A stretch of 64,000 bases of DNA from Geothrix fermentans DSM 14018. Lineage in GTDB: Bacteria > Acidobacteriota > Holophagae > Holophagales > Holophagaceae. Location of the stretch: positions 1 through 64,000 of the forward strand of contig NZ_AUAU01000005.1 in NCBI RefSeq assembly GCF_000428885.1, in the 5' to 3' direction. The notes under the pieces are model-generated. The model was not told the DNA's origin. It saw only the letters and a list, made by a program, of their open reading frames with translations, and ran no database searches. A program made the translations under genes and the position numbers. Positions 17,212 through 25,073 of the stretch are shown here, one piece after another. Each line of letters starts with the position of its first letter. The stretch's first letter is position 1.

Positions 17212-17814
17212 TCAGCTCTGCCCGCCCCACCCTGGGGGCTCGACGAGGACATACCCGCGGCCATTCTCGTTCCAGGCCTGGGCCCGGTGCCCCTCGGAGG
17301 CAAGCCGGCGGGGCTGAGCCGGATCGAAGGGCAGCCCGCGGAGGGTGCGATCGAAGACGTAGATGGCACGGCCATCCTGGAGGTAGTAGCAGACCGCGCG
17401 GCAGGCCTCCATGTCGCACACGCAGCCCCCCTTCATGGCCTGCCCGGCCAGGCACTTCGGCAGCGCGGCGGAGAATCCGGCGGCCTGGGCGGACCAGCGC
17501 CGGCCCTGCTCCCCGGAATCCAGGTCCGAAGCCTCCGCGGTGAACGCCATGCCCGGAGCCTCCATGAACATCCGGATCGCGGCCCGGCTGAGCCGCGCAC
17601 CTTCCTGGCCGCGGACCATCCACCCCCAGGTCCCCCCGCCCAGGAGGACCATCAGCAGGGCGGCGATGCCGAGGGCCGGCCACGTCCAGAGGAAGCGGCG
17701 CCTCCCCGCCGCCCGCAGCAGGCTGCGTCGCAGGTCGTCAGGCGCGGCGCCGGGGCGCAGGGCGTCTTTGAGCTGACGGTCGAAGCCGGAGGTGGAAGCC
17801 GTGTCCCTGGTCAT
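17212..17814 (-). CDS. Cys-rich membrane protein, candidate anti-sigma factor
   Basis: A 200-aa protein with a short cytoplasmic N-terminus (1-40), one membrane helix (about 42-66) and an extracytoplasmic domain. That domain holds a cluster of six cysteines over about 25 residues (CLAGQAMKGGCVCDMEAC then CYY). Its ATG overlaps the ECF sigma stop (ATGA), the standard layout for a sigma/anti-sigma pair. The cysteines suggest thiol-redox or metal sensing across the membrane; this is inference. No zinc anti-sigma motif is seen in the cytoplasmic part. Confidence 0.65.
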   Translation of the reverse strand: MTRDTASTSGFDRQLKDALRPGAAPDDLRRSLLRAAGRRRFLWTWPALGIAALLMVLLGGGTWGWMVRGQEGARLSRAAIRMFMEAPGMAFTAEASDLDSGEQGRRWSAQAAGFSAALPKCLAGQAMKGGCVCDMEACRAVCYYLQDGRAIYVFDRTLRGLPFDPAQPRRLASEGHRAQAWNENGRGYVLVEPPGWGGQS

Positions 17815-18323
17815 ACCGCACCTCCCGTCACGGGGATCCCTTCCACCGCCATGGCGGCCTTCAGGGCCGCCTTGGCCCGGTGGATCCGGCTCTGGACCGT
17901 GCCCAGGGGAAGGTCCAGGAGCTCCCCGATCTGGTCGTAGGAAAGCTCCTGCTGGTACCGCAGGAGCAGGATGGACCGCGCCGCCTCCGGAAGCCGGTCG
18001 AGGGCAGCGGACAGCGCCGAGAGCAGCGAGGGATCCACGGCCTCGTCGGCGTCGGGGCCGGGAAGGTTCTCGAAGGCCTCCTCGTCCCAGACCTCGAACC
18101 GCGCACTGGACCTGAACTCCATGGCGATCTCGTGGCGGAGGATGGACAGCAGCCAGCCCCGGGCCGCCAGGGCGTCCCGAAGCTGTCCGAGCTTCTCGAA
18201 GGCCTTGAGGAAGGTCCGCTGCACGAGCTCCCGGGCAAGGTCCTCCTGGCGGAGCCTCGCCCGGGCGTAGGCATGCACCGCATCAAGATGCGCCTCCACG
18301 AGGGATTCACACGTCAGATCCAA
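17811..18323 (-). CDS. ECF sigma factor (RpoE-like)
   Basis: A 170-aa sigma factor with region 2 (ARELVQRTFLKAFEKLGQLRD, then the WLLSILRHEIAMEF helix) and region 4 (LPEAARSILLLRYQQELSYD, then GTVQSRIHRAKAAL). The start appears to be TTG at 18323 with no clear ribosome site; a GTG at 18299 is an alternative. Its neighbours are a Cys-rich membrane protein overlapping its stop and, 58 nt upstream on the same strand, a secreted protein with three SWYLP repeats, a likely target or signal partner. Confidence 0.85.
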   Translation of the reverse strand: MDLTCESLVEAHLDAVHAYARARLRQEDLARELVQRTFLKAFEKLGQLRDALAARGWLLSILRHEIAMEFRSSARFEVWDEEAFENLPGPDADEAVDPSLLSALSAALDRLPEAARSILLLRYQQELSYDQIGELLDLPLGTVQSRIHRAKAALKAAMAVEGIPVTGGAV

Positions 18324-18381
18324 GGAATGTCCCGCATGTCAGCCCCGCAGAGCGGGCTGTTCCACCAAAGCACGGGACCGT
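18324..18381 (-). terminator. Possible attenuator hairpin between SWYLP gene and sigma gene
   Basis: Around 18341-18358 the sequence pairs AGCCC-GC with GC-GGGCT with a one-base bulge, without a U-tract. It could partly separate expression of the abundant secreted protein from the sigma gene. Weak. Confidence 0.3.
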
Positions 18382-18834
18382 TCAGGACGGCAAGTACCAG
18401 GAGTCGACGGGATTCCCGGCGGGGGCGGGCTTGGCGTGGCTGTCCTGCTCCATGGGGCAGGGCGTCTCGCAGCAGGCCATGGACGCAGCGGCCGTTCCGG
18501 CGGCTTCCTCCAAGGTCGGCAGGTACCAGGAGGAGGGGGTCGTCCTGGCGGCGGCCGCGCCGTCCGGCTTCGCCGGGGCCATGGCGCTTCCCGCCTCATC
18601 GCAGGCCGCGGTGCCCGTGTTCACGTCCTCCCAGGTCGGCAAGTACCAGGAGCTCGAGGTGGCCGGGGCCGGCGCGTCGTGGGCCGCCTTCGCCATGTCC
18701 GCCATGTCCATGGTGCACGAGGCCGCCTGGCAGGCCGTGGCCCGGTGGGCGGGCAGCGCGCCCGGCGCTCCGGCGAAGGCGGTGGTGAACGGGGCCAGCG
18801 CCAGCAAGGCGAGCGAGGTTCGAATCCTGTTCAT
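18382..18834 (-). CDS. Secreted Cys/Met-rich protein with three SWYLP repeats
   Basis: Not a family I recognise. The 150-aa product has a signal peptide (about 1-21) and three units, each a Cys/Met/acidic patch followed by an identical SWYLP motif at 62-66, 102-106 and 145-149; the last sits at the extreme C-terminus. Cysteines are 35, 40, 78, 121, 122 and 126, with methionines clustered beside them (TMDMADM). The linkers are Ala/Pro-rich. GGGAG precedes the ATG. Location upstream of an ECF sigma factor and a Cys-rich anti-sigma candidate suggests a metal-binding or thiol-reactive envelope protein, or a precursor cleaved into repeats. Function unknown. Confidence 0.7.
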   Translation of the reverse strand: MNRIRTSLALLALAPFTTAFAGAPGALPAHRATACQAASCTMDMADMAKAAHDAPAPATSSSWYLPTWEDVNTGTAACDEAGSAMAPAKPDGAAAARTTPSSWYLPTLEEAAGTAAASMACCETPCPMEQDSHAKPAPAGNPVDSWYLPS

Positions 18835-18929
18835 GGCATCTCCCAGTGAGACCGGCCGAATTCAGCGGCTCACAGGAAGGGATGCACGAGGGGGCCCTTT
18901 GTTCCCTCCCATGGGCCGAAAGCATCCGC

Positions 18930-19355
18930 TCAGCCCACCCGCTGGAAGAGCAGGGCGTCCTCGCCGTCGCCGTAGTAGCGGAGCCGGCGGCCGCAGGGCT
19001 CCCAGCCGCAGGCCTCGTAGAGGCGGATGGCGGGGGCGTTGGTGGGCCGCACCTCCAGGAAGAGGAACACCAGGCCCTCCTCGGCCAGGTCGCGCTGGCA
19101 GGCCTCCAGCAGCTGGCGGCCCAGCCCCCGCCCCCGGGCCTCGGGCGCCACCGCGATGCGCAGCAGCTCCGCCTCCCCCGCCGCGGGCACCCGCGACCAG
19201 CGGGCGAAGGCGAGGTCGGGGATCCCCCACAGCGCCTCATGGGGAGCCAGGCCCGTCCAGGCGTCCCCGAAGGCCAGGCGGTCCAGCCGGGCCACCCACG
19301 CCGGCAGCGGCTCGCCCTCGGGCAGCCGGAGGATGTCCACCGGCTCGGCCCTCAT
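18930..19355 (-). CDS. rimI: Ribosomal-protein-alanine N-acetyltransferase-like GNAT protein
   Basis: A 141-aa GNAT acetyltransferase with the acetyl-CoA loop VAPEARGRGLGRQLL and the C-terminal PTNAPAIRLYEACGWE segment typical of RimI, which acetylates the N-terminus of ribosomal protein S18. It overlaps the tsaB stop by 4 nt (ATGA), and tsaB-rimI linkage is common in bacteria, supporting the name. The substrate is not proven. Confidence 0.85.
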   Translation of the reverse strand: MRAEPVDILRLPEGEPLPAWVARLDRLAFGDAWTGLAPHEALWGIPDLAFARWSRVPAAGEAELLRIAVAPEARGRGLGRQLLEACQRDLAEEGLVFLFLEVRPTNAPAIRLYEACGWEPCGRRLRYYGDGEDALLFQRVG

Positions 19356-20062
19356 CGCGCCACGCCCTTGCGCAGGGCCTCCGGCAGGTGCGCGGCGGCG
19401 TGGGGGAAGTTCACTTCCGCATCCGTCTCCCGCAGGTAGAAGGGCGTCAGGGGCGCCTCCGGCGGGCCCTGGGACACGCGCCGGGCCAGGGCCACCAGGC
19501 CCGCCAGGGTGGCCGCGCCCTCATCCGCCAAGGTCACGCGGCCCGCGGGCAGCACGGCCTCGACCTTGGGCGCGAAGGCCGCCGGCGCCCACCAGGGCTC
19601 GGCGCCGAGCCGCTCCGGCAGGGCGGCCAGGGGGTGCTTGGCCGCGGCCTCCGAGGGGCCGTCCGCCGCCCAGCGCTGGTAGAAGGCCTCGCCCCGCTGG
19701 CCGTCCAGGAGGATCCAGAAGGGCCCGGCGATCCCGGCCTGGCCCCGGGCTTGGCGCAGGGCCTCGGCCCGCAGGGCGAAGGCGGAGAAGCCCCAGGTGG
19801 GCAGGCCCGCGAGGCCCAGGCCCTCGGCCGTGGCCACGCCGATGCGCAGGCTGGTGAAGCCGCCGGGCCCCAGGCAGGCCGCCACGCCGGTGAGGTCCGC
19901 AGGAGCGGCCCCGGCCTCGGCCATCAGCTCGTCCAGCGTCGGGATCAGCCGCTCGCTGTGCCCCCGCCCCACCCCCGAGACCACCCGCCGCGTCCAGGTC
20001 CGGTCCCCCCGGATCAGCGCCAGGTGCAGGATCTCCGTGGTGGTGTCGAGGGCGAGCAGCAT
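19352..20062 (-). CDS. tsaB: tRNA threonylcarbamoyladenosine biosynthesis protein TsaB
   Basis: A 236-aa ASKHA-fold protein. The N-terminal LLALDTTTEILHLAL, the VGRGHSERLIPTLDELM segment and GVAACLGPGGFTSLRIGVATA are TsaB signatures. It acts with TsaD and TsaE to make t6A at position 37 of ANN-decoding tRNAs. There is no ribosome site; TAGACT lies 6 nt before the ATG with the same GGCCCC spacer as the epimerase gene. rimI follows with 4-nt overlap. Confidence 0.93.
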   Translation of the reverse strand: MLLALDTTTEILHLALIRGDRTWTRRVVSGVGRGHSERLIPTLDELMAEAGAAPADLTGVAACLGPGGFTSLRIGVATAEGLGLAGLPTWGFSAFALRAEALRQARGQAGIAGPFWILLDGQRGEAFYQRWAADGPSEAAAKHPLAALPERLGAEPWWAPAAFAPKVEAVLPAGRVTLADEGAATLAGLVALARRVSQGPPEAPLTPFYLRETDAEVNFPHAAAHLPEALRKGVAR

Positions 20063-20068
20063 GGGGCC

Positions 20069-20074
20069 AGTCTA
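20069..20074 (-). promoter_or_regulatory. -10-like hexamer before tsaB (leaderless type)
   Basis: Minus strand TAGACT, GGCCCC, ATG. See the other sites of this type before surE, DinB and the hydrolase at 37382. Confidence 0.5.
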
Positions 20075-20186
20075 TCGTCTGGGGGCTGGTGGCTGGGCTT
20101 GAGCCGCAAGATTCCAAGGGGTGCGATTCTGGGTACCTGCACCGCATCCCCAGGATTGAAAGACTCCAGGGACTAACCTGTGCGGA

Positions 20187-20474
20187 CTAACCGTTGAGCA
20201 GCCTTTCTAAGAGCGCATAGACCTCACGTCTATGGCCGGTCAACATCACGACCACAGCCCCTTGGCCATCGATGGTTTTGTACAGGATGCGGTAGTCGCC
20301 CAACCTGAGCTTCATAAGGTCTTTGTACTTCCTGCCATGGAGACCAACGGCGGATGGTGGCCGAGGATCCTCTTTCAACCCATTGATGGCTGCAAGAATG
20401 GCCTTCCGGTCATGAGGATGAAGGCCAAGCAAGTGTTTCCGGACCCGCTTGTGGACCTCCACCGCATAGGCCAT
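20187..20474 (-). CDS. RelE/ParE-family toxin
   Basis: A 95-aa protein with the RelE fold pattern: VHKRVRKHLLGLHPHDRKAI at the N-terminus, then LKLRLGDYRILYKTIDG and HRREVYALL near the end. RelE-type toxins cleave mRNA on the ribosome; ParE-type toxins act on gyrase. The basic residues and LGDYRILY core favour RelE. It starts 6 nt after the stop of the upstream small gene, its presumed antitoxin. Confidence 0.85.
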   Translation of the reverse strand: MAYAVEVHKRVRKHLLGLHPHDRKAILAAINGLKEDPRPPSAVGLHGRKYKDLMKLRLGDYRILYKTIDGQGAVVVMLTGHRREVYALLERLLNG

Positions 20475-20480
20475 TCAGCC

Positions 20481-20729
20481 TCAATCCCCGAGGGAGTTGT
20501 TCAACTCGTCGAGGGAGATGTAGTCCTCGGGCCGGCTTGCCTCGAGCAGCTTCTCAGCCAAAAGCGCATCAACCAGGTCCTCCAGCGCCCGAAGGTCGGC
20601 CTGGATGATGGGTGGAGCAGAAGGAACTCCGCCGGGAGTGAAGAACTCGCGAGCCATGACTGGGGCAGCAGACTGCGGGCCGAAGTTGAATTCGGCGCGG
20701 CCAGCCAGGCAGGCAGCATGCGCGTTCAT
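20481..20729 (-). CDS. Antitoxin of a RelE-type toxin-antitoxin pair
   Basis: An 82-aa acidic protein directly upstream of the toxin. The start at 20729 is favoured by GGAG 7 nt upstream; a longer reading from 20822 has no support. The C-terminus EDYISLDELNNSLGD is like the toxin-binding tail of RelB/prevent-host-death proteins, but the N-terminal DNA-binding fold is not clear to me. The assignment rests mainly on gene order. Confidence 0.65.
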   Translation of the reverse strand: MNAHAACLAGRAEFNFGPQSAAPVMAREFFTPGGVPSAPPIIQADLRALEDLVDALLAEKLLEASRPEDYISLDELNNSLGD

Positions 20730-20865
20730 GATTTCTCCAAGGTTGGACCTTCGCCCATGGTATCGAATCGGCGGAAATCCGCATGGACAAAAGTATGATG
20801 CACGGATCAAGTCATCCGTCATTGGGAGTGCGTCGGATCAAAGGTTTTCGTAGCCTGGCCAATGC

Positions 20866-20893
20866 GAAGCGGCGGCCAGATGGCCGCCGCTTC
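20866..20893 (-). terminator. Stem-loop between rpmB and the toxin-antitoxin genes
   Basis: A perfect 13-bp stem (GAAGCGGCGGCCA pairs with TGGCCGCCGCTTC) with a 2-nt loop, 25 nt after the rpmB stop. There is no U-tract in the rpmB direction, so it may slow polymerase or stabilise the 3' end rather than terminate alone. Confidence 0.5.
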
Positions 20894-20917
20894 GGAACCG
20901 AGCAGAGCGCGGTCTTT

Positions 20918-21109
20918 TTAGACGGCCTTCAGGACCTTGCCGGCCTGGATGCAGGAGGTGCAGACCCGCAGGCGGCGGGGGGCGCCGCCCACCAGGGCGC
21001 GGACGCGCTGGATGTTCGGGTTCCAGCGGCGCTTGGTGACATTGTTGGAGTGGGAGACGTTGTTCCCGAACTGGGGCTTCTTGCCACAGACTTCGCACTG
21101 ACGGGACAT
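20918..21109 (-). CDS. rpmB: 50S ribosomal protein L28
   Basis: A 63-aa protein with L28 hallmarks: [20 protein letters not shown] at the N-terminus, KRRWNPNIQ, and [11 protein letters not shown] near the end. Two CxxC pairs indicate the zinc-binding form. The start at 21109 follows GAGG. It is monocistronic here, with its own promoter, and is not next to rpmG as in many bacteria. Confidence 0.97.
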   Translation of the reverse strand: MSRQCEVCGKKPQFGNNVSHSNNVTKRRWNPNIQRVRALVGGAPRRLRVCTSCIQAGKVLKAV

Positions 21110-21150
21110 GGGAACCTCACGGGCCGAAAAGGAAAATAGCCAAGAGAACC

Positions 21151-21178
21151 AGTGTAGTCGTGTGCATACAAAATGCAA
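21151..21178 (-). promoter_or_regulatory. rpmB promoter
   Basis: Minus strand TTGCAT (21178-21173), 16-bp spacer, TACACT (21156-21151), about 41 nt before the rpmB ATG. Confidence 0.6.
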
Positions 21179-21243
21179 GGGGAAAGGGCTTGCACTGTGC
21201 GCCTGCCTACTCCCAGGATAGCGGCAGCCCACCTGGAACCCCC

Positions 21244-22098
21244 ATGGATCTCGCCCTCTGGGCCCTCGCCTTCACGGTCCTGGACTGGCCCGAGCGCCGG
21301 AAGGCCGAGGCCTGGGCGGCCCTCCAGGCCGGCGTGGCGCCCGCCCTGGTGCCCGAGCTGGCCGGAGAGCTGGCGCGCCTGGAGGCTGACCTCCCCCGGC
21401 GCCGTCAGGAGGCTGAAGACCGGGGCGCCCGCCTGTTCCTGCCCGGCGACGACCCGGCCCTGGAGGCCCTGCTGGCGCCCCTGCCCTACCCTGTGGCCCT
21501 GTGGGTGCGGGGGGCCCTGCCGCCGCCAGACCCGAGTCGGGGTCCCCGCGTGGCCCTGGTGGGCAGCCGCGAGGCCAGCCGGCGGGGGCGCGAGCGGGCC
21601 CGGGCCTGGGCGCGGGCCCTCACGGAGGCGGGCGTGGCGGTGCTCTCGGGCCTGGCCCGGGGCATTGACGGCGCCGCCCACGCGGGGGCCCTGGAGGCCG
21701 GGCCCACCTGGGGGGTGCTGGGCTCGGGCCTGGACCACCCCTATCCGCCGGAGCACGGTCCCCTCATGGACCGCATGGTGGCGGCTGGAGGCGGCGTCAT
21801 CACCCCCTTCCCGCCGGAGGCCCCGCCCCGGAAGTGGCACTTCCCCCGGCGGAACTGGCTGCTGGCGGCCTGGACCGAGGGCGTCCTGGTGGTGGAGGCC
21901 CGCCTGAAGTCCGGCTCCCTGGTCACCGCCCGCCTGGCCCTGGACCTGGGCCGGGAGCTCTGGGTCTGCCCCGGCTCCCCGGAGGATCCTTCCGCCGACG
22001 GGCCGAACTTTTTGCTAAGGGAAGGGGCTGCACGAATTTGCCTATCCCCGGAGAACCTCCTGGAGGACCTGGGTCCCTTGACAAACCTCCGGCAGTAG
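21244..22098 (+). CDS. dprA: DNA-processing protein DprA
   Basis: A 284-aa DprA/Smf Rossmann-fold protein with [30 protein letters not shown] and the [17 protein letters not shown] segment. DprA binds incoming single-stranded DNA and loads RecA during natural transformation. The C-terminal winged helix found in some DprA proteins is absent. The ATG is preceded by TGGAA. It lies upstream of topA, a gene order seen in many bacteria. Confidence 0.93.
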   Translation: MDLALWALAFTVLDWPERRKAEAWAALQAGVAPALVPELAGELARLEADLPRRRQEAEDRGARLFLPGDDPALEALLAPLPYPVALWVRGALPPPDPSRGPRVALVGSREASRRGRERARAWARALTEAGVAVLSGLARGIDGAAHAGALEAGPTWGVLGSGLDHPYPPEHGPLMDRMVAAGGGVITPFPPEAPPRKWHFPRRNWLLAAWTEGVLVVEARLKSGSLVTARLALDLGRELWVCPGSPEDPSADGPNFLLREGAARICLSPENLLEDLGPLTNLRQ

Positions 22099-22238
22099 GA
22101 TCCATCCTTAGGGGCCGTTCAGGGCGGACAGCGTTTTTTCTGGCGGCCCTGTTACGGCCCCTTATGCCGCCCCCCGGGATTTGAGACGCAACCATGGTTC
22201 GTTGAGGGCGGCTTAGCCCTACCGTTAGGAGTTTTTCC

Positions 22239-24710
22239 GTATCCAAGCTCGTGATCGTCGAAAGCCCTTCGAAGGCGAAGACCATCACCAAGTACCTCGG
22301 CAAGGGGTACAAGGTCATGGCCTCCGTGGGCCACATCCGGGACCTTCCGCGCAAGCTGGGGGTCGACATCGAGAACGGGTTCCAGGAGGAATACGAGATC
22401 AGCCCGGCCAAGGAGAAGGTGGTCAAGGAGCTGAAGGCCGCCGCCAAGACCGCCACCGAGCTGGTGCTCGCCACCGACCCCGACCGCGAGGGGGAGGCCA
22501 TCAGCTGGCACCTGCTGGAGGCCATCAAGCCGCCCAAGAGCCTGCCCGTGAGCCGGGTGCTCTTCAACGAGATCACCCCGGCGGGCATCCAGAAGGCCAT
22601 GGCCGCCCCCACCACCATTAATAAGAAGCTGGTGGACGCCCAGCGGGCCCGGCGCGTTCTGGACCGCCTCGTGGGCTACAAGGTGAGCCAGGTGCTCTGG
22701 GACAAGGTGCGCCGCGGGCTCAGCGCCGGGCGCGTGCAGAGCGTGGCCGTGCGCATCATCGTGGACCGCGAGAAGGAGATCCAGGCCTTCCAGCCCGTGG
22801 AGTACTGGGTGGTGAAGGGCCGGTTCGCCGCCAAGCTGCCCCCGTCCTTCTGGATGAAGCTCGTGAAGCTGGGCGGCGAGGCCGTGCAGCTTGGCAACAA
22901 GGAGGCCAAGCGCCGCGTGGCGGACGCCGCCCAGGCCAAGGACCTCAAGGCCAAGCTGGAGAAGGCCACCTACAAGGTGACGAGCCTGGAAACCAAGGAG
23001 AAGAAGCGCAACCCCGCCGCCCCCTTCACCACCGCCAAGCTCCAGCAGGAGGCGGCGCAGAAGCTGAAGATGAGCGTGAGCCGCACCATGCAGAACGCCC
23101 AGCGCCTCTACGAGGGCCTGGACTTCGGCGAGGGCCCGGTGGGCCTCATCACCTACATGCGCACGGACTCGCCCCGCATGGCCCCGGAGGCCATCGACGC
23201 CACCCGCGAATTCATCGGGAAGAAGTACGGCAAGGAGTACCTGCCCGCCAAGGCCCGCATCTACACGGGCAAGGCCGGGGCGCAGGACGCCCACGAGGCC
23301 ATCCGCCCCACGGACATCACCCGCACGCCCGAGAGCCTGCGCGGCCACCTGGAACCCGACCAGTTCCGCCTCTACGCCCTCATCTGGCGGCGCACCATGG
23401 CCAGCCAGATGGAGGCCGCCCGCTTCGACGAGACCGTGGTGCAGACGGAAGCCGAAGTCGGCAAGGACATCGCCCTCTTCGAGGCCAAGGGCGAGATCGA
23501 GCGCTTCCCCGGCTGGCTGGCGGTCTACCGCGCCGACAAGACCGAGGCCGACGCCGAGTCCATCGCCGACGCCACCAAGGGCGACGAGGAGGACGAGGAC
23601 GAGTCCCAGCTCCCGGCCCTGAAGGCGGGCGAGGCGCTCAAGCTGGAGCAGCTCGACACGGACCAGCAGTTCACCAAGCCCCCCGCGCGCTTCAACGAGG
23701 CCACGCTGGTGAAGGAGCTGGAGGAGGACGGCATCGGCCGGCCCTCCACCTACGCCAGCATCATCAGCACCATCCAGGACCGCGACTACGTGAAGAAGCA
23801 CGAGGGCCGCTTCAAGCCCACGGACCTGGGCATGACGGTCACGGAGCTGCTCATCCAGGGCTTCCCCCGCCTCATGGACAGCAAGTACACCTCGGGCATG
23901 GAGGGCAACCTCGACCTCATCGAGGACGGCAAGCTCACCTTCAAGAAGGCCATGACCGATTTCTACGGCCCCTTCGAAAAGGCCCTGGCCGCCGCCGGGC
24001 ACGACATGCAGAACCTCAAGGCCGGCGTGCCCACGGGGGAGAAGTGCCCCAAGTGCGGCGACCGGAAGAAGCACCCGGGCATGCTGCTCAAGCGCATCGG
24101 CCGCAACGGGCTCTTCGTGGGCTGCACCAACTACAGCGCCGAAGCCGAGAAGGACAAGTGCGACTACACGGCGGACCTCGAGAAGATGGAGGAGCCCGAG
24201 GACGCGCCCGAGTGCCCGCTCTGCGGCACCACGCCCATGAACCTGCGCAAGGGCCAGTGGGGCCCCTTCTGGGCCTGCCCCAACTACCCCAAGTGCAAGG
24301 GCATTGTGAAGGCCGACCCGAAAGGCATTCCGGTTCCGCCGGACGAGCCCATCGGCGAGAAGTGCCCCAACTGCGGCAAGGACTTCGTGAAGCGCCACGG
24401 CCGCTACGGCGAGTTCATCTGCTGCATCGACTACCCCACCTGCAAGACGGTGAAGAAGGAGATCCTCGCCGTCCCCTGCCCCAAGTGCGGCGGCGGCCTC
24501 AGCCCCCGCAAGACCCGCTTCGGCAAGGTCTTCTACGGCTGCACCAACTACCCCAAGTGCGACTTCACCGCCTGGGACAAGCCCGTCCCCGTCACCTGCC
24601 CCAGCTGCAAGAACCCGTACATGGGCGAGAAGACCCGGAAGCCGCGCGGCAAGGACCCCATCCAGGTGCTGCTCTGCCCCAAGTGCGGGCATGAAGAGCC
24701 GATGGGGTGA
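22239..24710 (+). CDS. topA: DNA topoisomerase I
   Basis: A type IA topoisomerase of about 820 aa that relaxes negative supercoils. From the GTG at 22251 the Toprim motif DPDRE is at 76-80 and the catalytic Tyr302 lies in GLITYMRTDSPRM. Five CxxC-type zinc ribbons follow the core. The start is odd: AGGAG at 22227-22231 is spaced for a start at 22239, and that frame reads (x)SKLVIVESPSKAKT, the usual TopA N-terminus, but the codon there is GTA. The standard alternative is GTG at 22251, 19 nt after the ribosome site. I give the longer coordinate because its N-terminus matches the family. Confidence 0.93.
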   Translation, partial: VSKLVIVESPSKAKTITKYLGKGYKVMASVGHIRDLPRKLGVDIENGFQEEYEISPAKEKVVKELKAAAKTATELVLATDPDREGEAISWHLLEAIKPPKSLPVSRVLFNEITPAGIQKAMAAPTTINKKLVDAQRARRVLDRLVGYKVSQVLWDKVRRGLSAGRVQSVAVRIIVDREKEIQAFQPVEYWVVKGRFAAKLPPSFWMKLVKLGGEAVQLGNKEAKRRVADAAQAKDLKAKLEKATYKVTSLETKEKKRNPAAPFTTAKLQQEAAQKLKMSVSRTMQNAQRLYEGLDFGEGPVGLITYMRTDSPRMAPEAIDATREFIGKKYGKEYLPAKARIYTGKAGAQDAHEAIRPTDITRTPESLRGHLEPDQFRLYALIWRRTMASQMEAARFDETVVQTEAEVGKDIALFEAKGEIERFPGWLAVYRADKTEADAESIADATKGDEEDEDESQLPALKAGEALKLEQLDTDQQFTKPPARFNEATLVKELEEDGIGRPSTYASIISTIQDRDYVKKHEGRFKPTDLGMTVTELLIQGFPRLMDSKYTSGMEGNLDLIEDGKLTFKKAMTDFYGPFEKALAAAGHDMQNLKAGVPTGEKCPKCGDRKKHPGMLLKRIGRNGLFVGCTNYSAEAEKDKCDYTADLEKMEEPEDAPECPLCGTTPMNLRKGQWGPFWACPNYPKCKGIVKADPKGIPVPPDEPIGEKCPNCGKDFVKRHGRYGEFICCIDYPTCKTVKKEILAVPCPKCGGGLSPRKTRFGKVFYGCTNYPKCDFTAWDKPVPVTCPSCKNPYMGEKTRKPRGKDPIQVLLCPKCGHEEPMG

Positions 24711-24715
24711 CGACC

Positions 24716-24766
24716 AAGTGGGTCGCGGAGTAGGCTGCGGGGCAGCCTACGAAGCGGGGCCCCACT
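24716..24766 (+). terminator. Nested stem-loop after topA
   Basis: GTAGGCTGC (24730-24738) and GCAGCCTAC (24742-24750) form a 9-bp stem with a GGG loop; AGTGGG and CCCACT form an outer stem. No U-tract follows, so terminator function is tentative. Confidence 0.5.
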
Positions 24767-24818
24767 GGGAGTCAGTCAGGATGGGGTGGGTTCGAAATCA
24801 TTCTCGACATGAGGCGGT

Positions 24819-24878
24819 GTGAAACACCCCGAGGGCCACTTCATCGCCTGGGACAAGCCCGTCTGTGCCAAGCGATAG
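24819..24878 (+). pseudogene. Duplicated scrap of topA zinc-ribbon coding sequence
   Basis: Frame 24819-24878 reads KHPEGHFIAWDKPVCAKR and a stop, matching the TopA segment YPKCDFTAWDKPVPVTC encoded about 280 bp upstream. At the DNA level about 37 bp match with roughly six differences. It is either a tandem duplication made when the foreign segment arrived or a leftover of a second zinc-ribbon gene. Confidence 0.6.
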
Positions 24879-25073
24879 GAACACCTGTTGTCAGTTCATC
24901 CATCATAACTTTCCATAGCTCTCCCCTTGGACTAGGCAGTCCTGGAGGAAGGACTGGTGGTACATTGAATCGGCGACCTTGGGCCTGCTTGCCGCCATGC
25001 GCTGTGAGGCGTCCTTTCATTTCGCCGATGAGATTTTTCGCAGTTAGCTGAGGCATTTAGGAGCATTATCGAT

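Larger units (their letters stand above)
24711..25073. other. Junction region between topA and the low-GC foreign gene
   Basis: No functional gene is supported. It begins with the topA stem-loop, then holds a scrap copied from the topA 3' coding region (24819-24878). After about 24880 the base composition falls, marking entry into the foreign segment. AGGAG lies just before the methylase ATG. Confidence 0.6.

Noticed and set aside
24841-25056. A 71-codon minus-strand frame in the topA-methylase gap
   Set aside because: No ribosome site, no recognisable domain, and it runs across the duplicated topA scrap, so it is most likely a chance frame.
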